Assembly (NCBI GenBank): GCA_017506865.1
Contig: JAFCMP010000035.1
Coordinates: forward strand, 744,001-808,000
DNA: 64,000 nucleotides
Source of the DNA: Tribonema minus
Lineage: Eukaryota; Sar; Xanthophyceae; Tribonematales; Tribonemataceae
Direction of reading: 5' to 3'
Position 1 is the first letter of the stretch; every line of letters begins with the position of its first letter. Shown one piece after another: positions 54,001 to 64,000 of the stretch. Below the pieces are notes generated by a model. It did not search any database and was not told the origin of the DNA. It saw only the letters and a program-made list of their open reading frames with translations. A program made the translations under genes and the position numbers.

Positions 54001-57000
54001 GGGTCGTGGTGGGCGATGGTGGCGCTGGTGCTGGACAGGTCGACAAAATTTTTAAAGTGTGACTCTACTGCACTACAAGTTCAGCTCTGTGGGCTGTGTA
54101 TTCGAAGTGTGATCTGTGAGACTCTAGTGCAATTTCTTCTACGCGGGCGCTGGGAGTCTTTGAATCTGGGTAGTTGAGGTTTGCAACACTTCAAGTCAAG
54201 CATCAGGCTTTTTCAACCAACACACGCACACTTGCCTGCTGCAGTCACAACTACACGCGGGTTGCCACCTACGCCTCGCAATGATGCAAACGCTCATGTA
54301 TGAAATGCTGTGCGCAGGGAGCTCCTGGAAGGCGGCTTGTTCAGGGGCGGAGCGCTGCTGCTGGTGCCGGGTCTAGCGCAGCGCGCTGCCATACACGAGG
54401 TGAAGTTGACACTATTGACATTGAAGTTTGCAACGCGGACAACGGACCGATGATAGACATATGCAATTTTTTTGCTGCGATCGTGAGGCATGACGGCACA
54501 TAATGATGGCACGATCTCTCTCAGTGAATGGCACCAAAGTGCTGCTGCTCACGACAGGTCTAGCACGGCGCTGCCAGTACAAGATGTGAAGTTGAAGTTG
54601 AAGTGTGCTACGGCGTCAGACAATGAAGACGTTCGCACAACTGCTCGATCTCGGGCTGCATGTCTAAGCACGGTCATACAAGTGATGCTGCTGGCCTGCC
54701 GCACCGCCGCCCGTGAGGCTAAGTTGACATTGAAGTTCAGTCATCACGATGGGAGACGCTCCTGCAGATCAAGTGGGTACGCATTCACACTTGCGCTTTA
54801 CAGCAAAGGCAGGGGGGGGGGGGGGGGGCTCCCCTGAGCTCTGGAGGCTGCTGAGCTCTGTCGCACGACCGCTGAGAGCCCCTCTCTGTGGCCTTGCAGC
54901 ACGTGGAACCAGGAGGTGCTGCACCAACGGAGCGTCCGCGATCGTGTGTCGCTTCCGGCCCGCTGAAGTTTTGCGACTGAGTCTTTATCAGCCAACATGG
55001 TGCCTTGCACTTTTACCCCACTTGTACAGCACGCGAACCACGGCAGTTGCTGCCGAATCTGCTTCTGCGTTGTCGCGCGGTCATCTCAGCGTGCGCTGGT
55101 CACTGCCACCCCACTGCATGTCCGCTTTGCGGCCGGCCGCCCCACGCTGCCCCATCATTCTTGCAGAATCGCCCTCTTGTGCGATGCTCTCCGCTCGGCA
55201 CGCCGTGACTCGCGCTTCAGCACGGACAGATGTGTGCACTCGCCTCTTGTGCGATGCTCTCCATTCGGCACGCCATGACGTGCGCTTCAGCGCATGGACA
55301 GACGTGTGCATCCTCATTTTGTGTTTATGTATGGGCTCTTGTGTTGCAACGCTCCCATGAAGCTTCATCTGCCTCGCGTGCGCCTCTGCCTTGCGACGCA
55401 GGCTGGTCACTTCTACGTTGCCCACCTCCTGGGGTGCGCCGTCACGGACTTCAGCGTGGGGGGTTGGACTGCACTTCAACAGGTGACTTGAAACCTGTCA
55501 AATTCAATGTTAAAGTTTTGTAGTGCTCGCGCAAAAGTGCCACAGTTCGTGGTAGCCTTATCTTCTGCAGTAGGTCACAATGAGGGCCCGGGCCAGTGAG
55601 GTTCAGTGACTCGGGCAAGGCGCCAACTTCACCTCAACTTCAACTTCACCCCACGCTGCGCGCTTGCGTGAGCCCCTGCGCGCGCTTGCTGACACCCTGT
55701 TCTTCACGCTGCAAGGTGTACTAGCTTAGACCTTTCTCAATGGTGAGGGCATCCACTTCACCGCAGCGAGGCTGCGTCACCTGCAAATGCGGACATCATT
55801 GTATGATGGATGAACTCATGACAGTGTCAAGGCGGGTCTGCATCAGAAGAAGGCACCTCGCGCTGACTGAGCACGGCTACAACACCCCCCCTGCTGCACT
55901 CTACGACCTCTCGCGCACGCCCCCCCAGGGGCGGAGCGCCGCGGGCGGGTTCACGGCGGTACACGATGTACAGCTGAGCACTGCTGCTGCTGCTGCTGCT
56001 GCTGCGGACAACATGCCACCGAGCGCTGCCGCGGCGACCACCGGAGCCCCCCTAACACCCTGGCCCGCCGGTACCGGTACCCCCAACTCCCCCCCTGGCA
56101 CCGTTAATGGCAGCCCGGGAGTGCAGCGGAGGGGAGAGCTGGGGGGCAGCGCTGGCGAGGGGGACAGTGGTGGCGGTCTGGGGTCAACTTCAAGTCCTGA
56201 TGCTGGGGCTTGGCGGTCGAGCGCTGCCGCGGGGGACAAAGAGGGGGACTGGGGGGGACCCACGGGGGATGACTATGGCGCGCTAAAGCGGGCGTCCGTG
56301 ATACTGATGGGCGGCGTCGCGGCGGAGGTGATCCGCTCAAACCCTCATTCAAGCCCTAGTTCAGTCCCTCACCCTAAACTTCAATTTTTACCCCTGAGAG
56401 CCATTGGAGACCGTGGCCTCCGTTGGGAGCTGCAGGCACTTGCAAGGCTGGTCATGTGCGATGGCGTAGGCGGATGTGAAGAGTACCGAGGGGCGAAGTC
56501 GCGGCAAAGAAAAAAAGTGTGGGGTTAAGCATTCAATATTGAAGTTTGACTTCAGCTTCTTCGTCTTGTCAGGACGACACTCCCCAAACCAGCGCTGCCG
56601 GCACGCGTTACCCCCTTGTTCTAACCTACATGCTTACTATCAGTACACTTACCCCTGCCCTCACTGCCGTCAGAGGACCCGATGGCGCTGTCCAGCTCAC
56701 CTGCGAAAGAAAACCGTAACCCGCCACGCATAACAGCGCCGCGCGTAACCGCTGCAGGCGTCACCGCAGCCCCGCAGGCCGTTGTTGTGGGCAGCGCGCT
56801 GGGCAGCCTCTGCCACAAAACCGCAACCGCAGATGCGTAACTGCCCCGCGTTCAACTGCCCCCCTGCATGATTGCCGCCCGCAGGCCGTCGTCCGGGGCA
56901 GCGCGCAGGGCGGCCTGCCTGCTCGCAAAACCGTAACCATCGATGTGTAACTGCCCTGTGCGGAACTGCCGCAGGCCGTCGTCCTGGGCAGTGCGCTGGG

Positions 57001-58585
57001 CGGCCTGCACGACACGGAGCAGCTGGCACGGCTGCTGCGCCAGCTGCTGCCGCGCGTCACGCCGGACGAGGCGCAGGTGAGGGTTCCCTAAACCTGACCA
57101 TAACCTGATCCTGACCTTACTGTAACCCAACCCTGGCTACCAGCAGCAGCGCTCAGCTCGGTGATGACAGCTGCGTGCGCTCGAATCACTAGTCAGTGTA
57201 AACTAGTATTTGTATGGCCAACGGCAGGGTTGTCCATTTGGAAGGACGCCTGAATCTTGACTGCATGCGGTCGAATCGTTTGACCACTGCGAACTATTTC
57301 AAGGCCTACAGTAACGGTCCGATTTGTTTGCAACACTTAAAAGGCGGCCTAAGATTTGCACCCCAAGGGCGGGGTTAGGATTTGCTCGTTGCCATGAACA
57401 AGTTGGATGCGAGCGATCGTTGACACCATCGCCCAGCTATCATTCGGTTTTCCTCGCTCGCAACACCCCTGAAAGCGCATGCGAGCGCGCAATGGCGCCC
57501 TCACTGCGCAGCTCCTCATGTTCAGGCGGCAGTCCAGCGATTCGCAACTAACCCTAACCCTAAGGTCAGGGCTGGCATGGCGTGTCCATGTCTACAGCTC
57601 CAACCTACATGGAGGCTGGACGCATATCCACTGCCTGAGATTGCTGCTGTTGATTGAAGGTGTGTTGCTTCCACGCCGTCAAGCAGCACGACCGTTGAGG
57701 GTCTTCCGCACACTGGAAGTATCAACTTAAAAGTTACCATTCGGTTTCGTCTGATCAGCGCACCTTCTTCACAAGCTTTTCAAGAGCCTTTGTTGCAGTC
57801 TGCAGAACGTGACATGTACTAGATTCCCAGATCCCTAGATTTGTGATGTTCTTGCTCGGTGTTCGGCTGAGTCGAGAGTGATTGACATCAAAGATACCAA
57901 CAACCTTGACAAAGTACTTCATGGCAAAGAGTAGCCCTGCATCGACCAACTGCACAAGTGAAGTGTTGTGCCTCAGGTGAAATGGGGAGGATGAGACTAC
58001 AGCAATAGCAACATCACATTGCCAATTTGACAGCTGTAAGGCTGCCCTGCTGTCGCAGATCAGCACGACCCAAGTCACCCAATGGCAGTGGCAGCAGCTC
58101 ACGACGCGCCTAACTGTCAGTTAGTAGGTGACTGAGGCCTGCATGCTGGCCGCCTGCCGGTGAACGGGTAGTCTGGCATCAGCTGCATGGTGTACCCAGT
58201 TGCACGCAGCAAATAAATTTAGTGGGCAGTAGTGCACTCTCAGTAGTCTGCCGTTAACCTAGCATCTGTGCATTCCCTTTGTATGGGTGCATGCACAGCT
58301 GTACTTATAGTTGAAGTTTCAATGTGTCCTGTGCGCGCCTGTTTGCGACCGCAGGCCTGGGAGAGGTGGGCGCTGGCCGTCGCTTGCCAGTTGATTCAAG
58401 AGGGGGTCAGCGCCCCTACAAGCGGCCCAGCCTCATACCCGCTGCAGGGGCAAATGCCCCCCCATGATAAAGTAGCCGTTCGAGTGCAGGGTCAAGCAAC
58501 AAAGGGTCCGTTCGTCAGGTTGTTGGATGCCATGCGCACTGGCAGCGGTATCGGTCAGTGCTTGAAGGCCGTGGAAGGCACATAG
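51084..58585 (+). CDS. HEAGH membrane metallopeptidase-like protein (plant-type, M41-related)
   Basis: Exons: 51084-51163, 51250-51967, 52914-53022, 53210-53265, 53825-54038, 54318-54399, 55402-55482, 55929-56327, 56975-57076, 58355-58585; about 690 residues. Phases match except 53210-53265 (ends phase 0) to 53825-54038 (enters phase 1); a candidate exon at 53548-53603 does not repair this. The N-terminus MAMAALTAAAVRAALLAVAA looks like a transit or signal peptide. Then AYRRLAEGGALPRFG, membrane segments (ILWGALIGAAAAAFVWAG; VLWGSWWAMVALVL) and the zinc motif IHEAGHFYVAHLLG, split by an intron as HE|AGH. ALKRASVILMGGVAAEAVVL, SALGGLHDTEQLARLL and the C-terminal FVRLLDAMRTGSGIGQCL fit the plant family of FtsH-peptidase-like proteins that lack an AAA domain, often chloroplast-located. 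An Ala/Gly/Pro-rich insert of about 100 residues in exon 55929-56327 is unusual. Confidence 0.83.
51380..51860 (+). repeat. Ser/Gly/Ala-coding trinucleotide-rich segment
   Basis: CAG, GGC and GCN-rich stretches in exon 51250-51967 encode SGSSSSSSSG, a GGGSSG region and a run of 12 Ala. The minus strand also stays open for 319 codons here, an artefact of the same composition. Confidence 0.7.
52014..52454 (+). other. 146-codon open frame inside an intron of the M41-like gene
   Basis: It lies wholly within the inferred intron 51968-52913, yet has exon-like GC3 and a plausible sequence (WRLAAHVERCCSLEAIASDC, ADEIGSVCEARSPHAADAEH). Splicing it out gives a perfect phase join from AE to LERLVGV. 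It may be a retained or alternative exon, a diverged echo, or chance. No family recognised. Confidence 0.35.
52741..52913 (+). repeat. Echo of the acceptor and start of exon 52914-53022
   Basis: At about 52745-52805, GTGCCTCTCTTTCCTG...CCATGCAG|CTGGAGCGCCTGGTGGGG copies the real CCTGCCGTGCCCCCG...TTCAG|TTGGAGCGCTTGGTGGGG 130 bp downstream. The echo keeps a usable acceptor and the frame LERLVG. Confidence 0.85.
54528..54735 (+). repeat. Two echoes of the 3' edge and donor of exon 54318-54399
   Basis: The exon end GCGCTGCTGCTGGTGCCGGG ... ATACACGAG|GTGAAGTTGA is copied at 54538-54600 (GTGCTGCTGCTCACGACAGG ... GATGTGAAGTTGAAG) and 54685-54735 (GATGCTGCTGGCCTGCCGCA ... GTGAGGCTAAGTTGACATTG). AAGTTGAAG motifs lie at every unit end. 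The exon holds the HE of HEAGH, so use of an echo donor would destroy the active site. Confidence 0.75.
55164..55309 (+). repeat. Tandem doublet of about 70 bp in the intron before exon 55402-55482
   Basis: CTCTTGTGCGATGCTCTCC, then CGGCACGCC, CGCTTCAGC and GACAGAYGTGTGCA are repeated once with few changes. Confidence 0.8.
56778..56974 (+). repeat. Two echoes of the acceptor and start of exon 56975-57076
   Basis: CCGCAG|GCCGTCGTCCTGGGCAGTGCGCTGGGCGGC of the real exon recurs at 56778 (GCCGTTGTTGTGGGCAGCGC) and 56885 (GCCGTCGTCCGGGGCAGCGC), about 90-107 bp apart. Both have intact CGCAG acceptors and diverge after about 33 nt. Each is followed by GCAAAACCGTAACC-like sequence. Confidence 0.9.
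57755..58102 (-). CDS. Hypothetical open frame on the opposite strand of an M41-like gene intron
   Basis: 115 codons in a less GC-rich part of intron 57077-58354. It reads WVVLICDSRAALQLSNWQCD, DAGLLFAMKYFVKVVGIFDV and ends KALEKLVKKVR. The composition looks protein-like, but I recognise no family and see no flanking splice sites. Possibly a mobile-element relic. Confidence 0.3.
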   Translation of the reverse strand: MSCCHCHWVTWVVLICDSRAALQLSNWQCDVAIAVVSSSPFHLRHNTSLVQLVDAGLLFAMKYFVKVVGIFDVNHSRLSRTPSKNITNLGIWESSTCHVLQTATKALEKLVKKVR

Positions 58586-61500
58586 CTTTTGACCACTCTT
58601 CACCTGTGGTTCAGCCGCAGTTCACCAAAGTCCATCCACGGTGCAGGGTTCACCTGCGTTTATAATAATATCGCGATGAGAGCGCCCATCGGAACAGTGC
58701 GACTTCGATGCATGGCCGGGTGTGTCTCGCCATCGACAATGACCGCATTACTGCGGCCGGCGGTGCAATGACGCGGGGTACCTCCGCAAGAGCAGTCCGA
58801 AGTGGACCACAGTGAAGTATTGCGGCTCGTTGGCCAACGATTTGGGCTGCGGCTGGCACCAGGCACACTTTAGCAATCAAGGGCGCTTTGGAAGGACGCG
58901 GTTGTGGGGTCGGAGGTATCCGACAAGTGAGCGTGCGAATGACCACAGCCAGCAAGTTGCACTAAAGCCACTGTCACTACAAATCGCGGCATTGGCTTGT
59001 GCCATTTGCCATCAGCGCGGCGATGCGCACTCGACTGTTGCACCCGCTATTGATAGGGTCACATATACAATATAGTGAGGGTAGGCAGGGTAGTTATCGG
59101 TTGCTCATTTCAAACGTGAGCTACCCGCTGTGAGTGCCTGCACTGGTGCGCTTGCAAGAGCGCTGAGCGTGATGGGATACCCGGTTTGGGGTTTGTGAAT
59201 AGAAACTTGAGCAGTTAGACGTGACATGCTGCCACCTGTGATGACTGCTTGTCGTGTATCATGCGAGCTTCGTTGTGTGATGATGCTACCGACCAATGAC
59301 GCGTAAACTTACTGTAGTATGACTACTACAGTCAACATAAGCTCTGCAATGCCTTGCAAATGACACGCAAGTGCCTCTGTCCACTTACAAGTCCATTTCC
59401 AGTCATTCAGAAGGGCAGGTGCCAGGCATTAAGGACATTCGTGGCGCAGGCTGCACGACTGTGTACCGCCTCAGGTGCAATGGAGGGGCATTCCCTCACG
59501 CCACAAGATGTGTCACGCGGCCAGCATTTGGGCAGCAGGCACCAAGAAAACTGACAGCGCACCTGGTGACATTGACGTCAAACGTGCATTGAGATGTGAC
59601 CGCCGCGCGGCTGAAGGCGGGCGTGGCAGGGCACATCAGTGCTGCGGTTCGAGAGGTGCGCGCACCGCGTTGAGACGCGCATGTCGATGGTGGTGTGCCC
59701 GCTACACAAGAACTCATCATTTCAACAGTGGAGGGGTGTGTGCATGAGTGCTGCTGAACAACCACTGGAAAGGCCGGGGTGACGCGTGCAGGTGGTGGTC
59801 CCGTGCGCCGCTCGACGACCACTCGTGCTCTGATTTCAAGACGGTCAGCTCGGAACGACCATGCCCAAGTGCGCCGCGACGCGGGCGCCGGCTGCTACTC
59901 GCGCTGTGGGGGTGTAGAGAACGGAACGCGGTGCGCCAACCGCACAACAGCTACTCAGAAGGCAACGCCCATGTAAGGCGCGACGCATTCGTCGGCGGCA
60001 ACTCGCCCTGTGGAGATCTGGCAAGGGGGGCCAGGGGGCGGCGCCCGTGCGCATCGGTGCCACGCCGCGGTACGCACACTGCACAACAACTGCTCAGCGT
60101 GGCACATGTGCGCCGCGACGCGTGCGCCGGCGGCAAAGCGGAGATCTAGCGATTCGGCAGGGACCGCGGCGCGCCTGTGCACAAGCGACGCGGTGCGCCA
60201 AACGCACAACGCACGACAGCTACTCCAAATGGCAATGGGAGGGGGGGGGGGGGGGGGGGGTGCTGACGCTGTTTGCAGCACACGCAGGCCGGAATCATAT
60301 GCCAGCATGCCAGCACTGGGCATCAGACCGCATCTCTACATGAGTACTTGACCGCTGATTCTCGCTTGGAGCGCAAACTTCTGTGGAACAAGTCCAGAAG
60401 ATGGCTGTCGTGACAATATCATGCCGCCATTGCTGCTGTGCGCAGCTGGATAGAGCAACGCACCTACAGAATGTGTGGGGGGCGAAACCTTCCGCAAAAA
60501 CAAACACTGGTTGCGGCGCGTGCGGGCCGGAATCACACTCCACTTAATATTTGGCATCGCATTGCATCTCTACATGCATGCTGTTCCCATTGAATCTCGC
60601 TTAGAGCGTGAAATTCTGCTGATCTAGTCCGGATGATTCATGTCAAAGCGCGCTGCCAAGGTCTACATCTGGCTTGTGACAAAGTGTCTAGATGCGGATT
60701 GACAGGCATCGTCGAGTACCACAATTTGCACTCTTCATGAATGTATTGCACTGGGACAAGCCCACAAGCTTGCGCTGTCCGTTGACCCATGATGACCGAT
60801 TGGTGCTGGCCTCTTTCCCACCTTGATCCTTGGCCATGGCAGCAAACAGTGCTGCCCGTGAAATGATCGTTTTCACAGCGCCTAGATGAACGTTTGTCAA
60901 CTATTGCCTGCTGTCCTGCCAGTGGCAGCCCCCCCTGTGTTCTCTGCTCCAGGCGAACGCGCAATCGGCATGGCAAGAGGTCCCGACATCAATGAGCGCA
61001 CCTCTGAAGTGAAGCAACAAACATGAGCATTGCCGGCCAATGTGGCAGTAGCAAAGAAGACACCTCCCCGAGCCAAATGAGCAAGTCAGATGTATAGTGC
61101 TGCTGCTGCTGCTGCTGCTGCTTCACGTGCAATTACACTTCCTGCTGCTCTGCAGCAGCAGGGACCATTGGATCAGTAGAAGCAGCAGCGGCGCAGGCGG
61201 CACTGAGCCTCTACAATGCTGCCGCGGCAGCGCAATAGATGTCGACCACTCTCTTCATTGAAACTGCGGCTGCTACAGCTGCTGCGAAACATCTATTACA
61301 TGTCAACAACACAGCCCCTGTCGGCGGCCGAATACGCACAGCACCCTATGAAACCACGACACCGTAGGGCACTCGCGCAGCGCCACTGCCCCTGCCCACT
61401 GGTCAGCAGCAGCATTGGCGGCGTGCCGCTCGACGCGCACTGCACTGCCTCCAAAAGGGGCATGGCGCATCAGAAACGGCTGCAGCAGCGCCCGCGTTCG

Positions 61501-62083
61501 CGTAGGTGGGGGGCGCCCTGCCCCCGGGCACAGGCAGCTGTCACCGCTGCTGTGGCTCAAGGGGGACGACCGCCGAGCGCGCGGCGCGCTCACACCGTGG
61601 CTGCCCTCAAGATGTGTTCAACGCAGAGGGGGGGGTCCTGCGTCTCCGCGCAGATGGCGCCGAATTCACGCGACCGCGCCGCAGCTGCCGCCGCCCTCAT
61701 TTACGCCGGCAGCATGGTGGTGCCCTCGCCACTGCCTCTGCGCACGTGTGACGTTGCCGACGCCAAAAGCTGCTGCTGCATGCCCCAACCCCCCCCCCCC
61801 CCCCCCCTCCTCCTCCTCCCACTCTCCGAAAGCGCGCCACTGCCGCCTAGCCGAATTCGACGTCATGGCCGCTGCAAACCGCCCCTCGCGCGCACAGCAG
61901 CAGCAGCGGCGGACGCACGTGGGCATACACTGCCGTGCGCACGTGGAGCACGTTCCGACGCGCACTCCCCCCTCCCCCGCCCCCCCGCCTTCTGCTGCCG
62001 AAACGCGCCCCCGTGGGCTACTGCGGCAACGGCGCCGCCCGAGAAAGGTTGCGGGCAACGATGCTGAGCACTGCAACCTCCAG
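58586..62083. other. Convergent intergenic region with local tandem repeats
   Basis: No supported gene. GCGCCGCGACGC-containing units recur at about 59868, 59970 and 60105 (VRRDAGAG, VRRDAFVG, VRRDACAG in the plus frame), like the echo arrays elsewhere but without an identified parent exon. A G run is at 60240-60260, (GCT)n at 61099-61124 and a C run at 61789-61807. Confidence 0.4.
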
Positions 62084-63471
62084 CTACTGCTGCAGGGTCA
62101 TGTCAAGACCTGTGTGCGCGGCGCCCGGGTCAGCCGCCCCCGGCGCAGGCGGTGCCGGCGCCGCCGCCACCAGCGACGGCGGCGGCAGCAGCGGCGGTAC
62201 CCCCGTGAACTCTGCAGGCGGCGCGGCGGCGGGCGCGGCGGGGGCGGCGGCAGCGGCAGCGGCGCCGTGCTGCTGCTCGCCGACGCTGTGCGCTGGCTGC
62301 TCCAACGGCTGCTGCTGCTGCTGCAGCTGCAGCTGCGGCGGCTGCTGCGGCACGCCCAGCTGCAGCGGCGGCGGCGCCTGCTGCTGGTGGTCGTGGGGCG
62401 GCCACGGCAGCTGCTGCAGCGGCGGCTCTGGCGCCGCCGCCGCCGCCGCCGCTGCCGCCGCCGCTGCTGCTGCGTCAAGAGGAGCGGTGGGACCGGCGGC
62501 GCCGTCTGGCGGCATGCCCGGCTGGAAGCGCAGGCGCTTGCGCGCGGGGCCCTGGCCGGCAGCGGCGGCGGCGGCGGCAGCGGCGGCGGCGGCAGCGGCG
62601 GCGCGCTTGGCTTGCGCGTCGGCATCTGAATCAACGGCGAGGAATGCACGTGGTGATGAAAGCGTCAGCGCGGCCGGCATGTGTGCGGGCGATTCAATTG
62701 CTGCCTGCAGACAAAGAGGCATCCGATTCGCGCGTGCAAGTTTTTTGTGTTATCGACTGGTCGGTCTTGACGTGCTGGTGACAGTGAGTGGCGGATTTCA
62801 TTCGACCGTCGTTGCAGAACATGAGACCAAAGCTGCCCGCTTGACGTTACGCACAGCGCGGCGCTTACGGGACTTGTGGCACCGCAGCAAGTGCAGTGCT
62901 GCGCGGCGCGCTTTGATCGACGTGCGCCGCAGCAGCAGTGACGGCGACGCGCGGCCGCGGCGCCCACTAGGCGCGCTCGCGCAGCTGAGGCGGCGCGTCA
63001 CGCTCCCCAATGCACATCTTCCTCCTCCTCAAAATGCAGCTGCTCAACATCGGCTGCATCAGGGCTGGTCGCCCTGAGCATCTGAGCCTGCGCACATGCT
63101 TTCCCAACGGCAGCAAACACCACGCGACACTCCCGCCGCAGCGCGCAGCACGGACGAGCAGACAGAAAGGGCGCGCGGAGGGAGCGCAGGCGCGCGCGAT
63201 CGCTCACCTTCGGCGCCGGCGGCGGCGGCCGCGTCGGCAGCAGCCGCTGCGGCGGCGGCAACTGCGCCGTCGTGCAGCGCGGCGTCGAAGAAGCGCTCGT
63301 GCGGCAGCGCCTTGGGCGCGCCGCCGCCGTCGCCGCCGTTGCGCTGGTCCAGCGCGCTGCCGATGTGCGCGGCGGGCAGCGTCGGCGCGGCGGGGCTGCC
63401 GATCAGGCTGCCGAACATCTTGGTGCCCGGCGCGCCGGGGGCGAAGCTGCGCGCGGTGGGGGGTGTCGGGG
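62084..63471 (-). CDS. Ala/Gln/Pro-rich protein, probable nuclear regulator; 3' two exons
   Basis: Exon 63208-63471 enters and leaves in phase 1, with good CAG and GTGAGC sites, and reads GTKMFGSLIGSPAAPTLPAA, LPHERFFDAALHDGAV and an Ala run. Exon 62084-62625 joins in phase (G|AT = Asp). It contains DADAQAKR, long Ala runs, the basic patch ARKRLRF, and the Gln/Pro-rich HDHQQQAPPPLQLGVPQQ and LQLQQQQQPLEQP, ending TLQQ and TAG at 62084. Low-complexity Gln/Ala/Pro plus a basic patch suggests a transcription or RNA-binding cofactor, but no folded domain is visible here. A donor at about 62102 could replace the stop. Upstream exons lie to the right, possibly outside the window. Confidence 0.5.
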
Positions 63472-63639
63472 CTGACGTTGGATTTTGGGGCACACTCGGC
63501 AGAGGGCGCGACGGTGGCGGCGAGCGAGGTCGTGAAGGAAGTGCAGGCTGGGAGCGCAAGCGTGTATTGTGTGGAAGGCGCGCTGTAGGCGCTGAGTGCC
63601 GATGTGGACAGTTATCAAGCTGGGGGGAGGGGGGGTGGT

Positions 63640-63960
63640 ACGCACTTGGAGTCGTAGTGTGGCGGCGCTGTCGTCCGTGCATGCACACATGCACACAGCA
63701 GCTACTGAATATATGTGCGTTTGTGTGTGTATATATACATGCGTTACGCGCTTGGAGTCGTAGATGGCAGCGCTGTCGTCCGTGCATACATACATGCACA
63801 CAGCAGCTCATACATATATATATACTTCAAAGTATACATGTGCGTGTGCACGTATGCGTACATGTAGTATGCCGTATACGTTACGCACTTAAAGTCGTAG
63901 ATGGCAGCGTTGTCGTCCATGCATACATGCATGCACACAGCAGCTTATATAGAAGTAGAA
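63640..63960 (-). repeat. Three tandem units of about 65 bp in 110-130-bp spacing
   Basis: Units near 63641, 63743 and 63881 share TACGCRCTTRRAGTCGTAG, GGCRGCGYTGTCGTCCRTGC and CACACAGCAGCT. On the minus strand each encodes a GACGACARCGCYGCC... block (DDSAAIYDSK in the second unit) followed by GTGCGTA or CGCGTAA, so this looks like an exon-edge echo array of the upstream part of the same gene. TA-rich (GT)n spacers separate the units. Confidence 0.6.
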
Positions 63961-64000
63961 GCATATACTTCGAAGCATGTGTTTTGTGTGTATATATGCA

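Noticed and set aside
61415..63077. Plus-strand open frames of 404 and 380 codons
   Set aside because: They are shadows of the minus-strand Ala/Gln/Pro exons; they encode implausible poly-Arg or poly-Cys, while the minus frame has matching splice phases.

Overview
The window is nuclear DNA of an intron-rich eukaryote, most likely a green-lineage alga. Every gene I can assemble is split into short GC-rich exons with GT-AG introns. The spermidine synthase reads like the plant enzyme, and the HEAGH membrane peptidase belongs to a family I know from chloroplast-bearing organisms. No species can be named from the sequence alone.

Layout. (1) 363-10049, minus: a TM9SF/nonaspanin gene with its 3' end beyond the left edge. 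(2) 11136-19408, plus: a complete ten-exon spermidine synthase, divergent from TM9SF across about 1.1 kb. (3) 19409-25300: no convincing host gene; a near-perfect inverted repeat with 523-bp arms and a foldback/direct-repeat family. (4) about 25297-42216, plus: one long gene, assembled here by matching exon phases, encoding a PH-like domain, MORN repeats, an acidic low-complexity linker, a coiled coil and a C-terminal RING finger. (5) 44716-48768, minus: a complete four-exon gene for a small secreted protein with paired EF-hand-like calcium loops; its second intron carries a 0.9-kb element with terminal inverted repeats. (6) 51084-58585, plus: a HEAGH membrane peptidase of the plant M41-like type. 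(7) 62084-63471, minus: the last two exons of an Ala/Gln/Pro-rich, probably nuclear, protein.

The genes do not form an operon or an obvious pathway; they look like ordinary neighbours in divergent and convergent pairs. The striking feature is their introns. In at least four of the six genes, introns contain tandem, degraded copies ('echoes') of the adjacent exon edge, including the splice site. Each array has two to four units with a period of about 80-200 bp, and many unit boundaries carry the palindrome-like motif AAGTTGAAG / CTTCAACTT. One echo is a complete, intact exon (TM9SF), a candidate mutually exclusive exon. Introns are also littered with short TTAGGG-type telomere-like tracts and long poly-G/poly-C runs.

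Exon coordinates were read by eye from splice consensus, phase and family similarity. Unresolved joins are stated in the entries.
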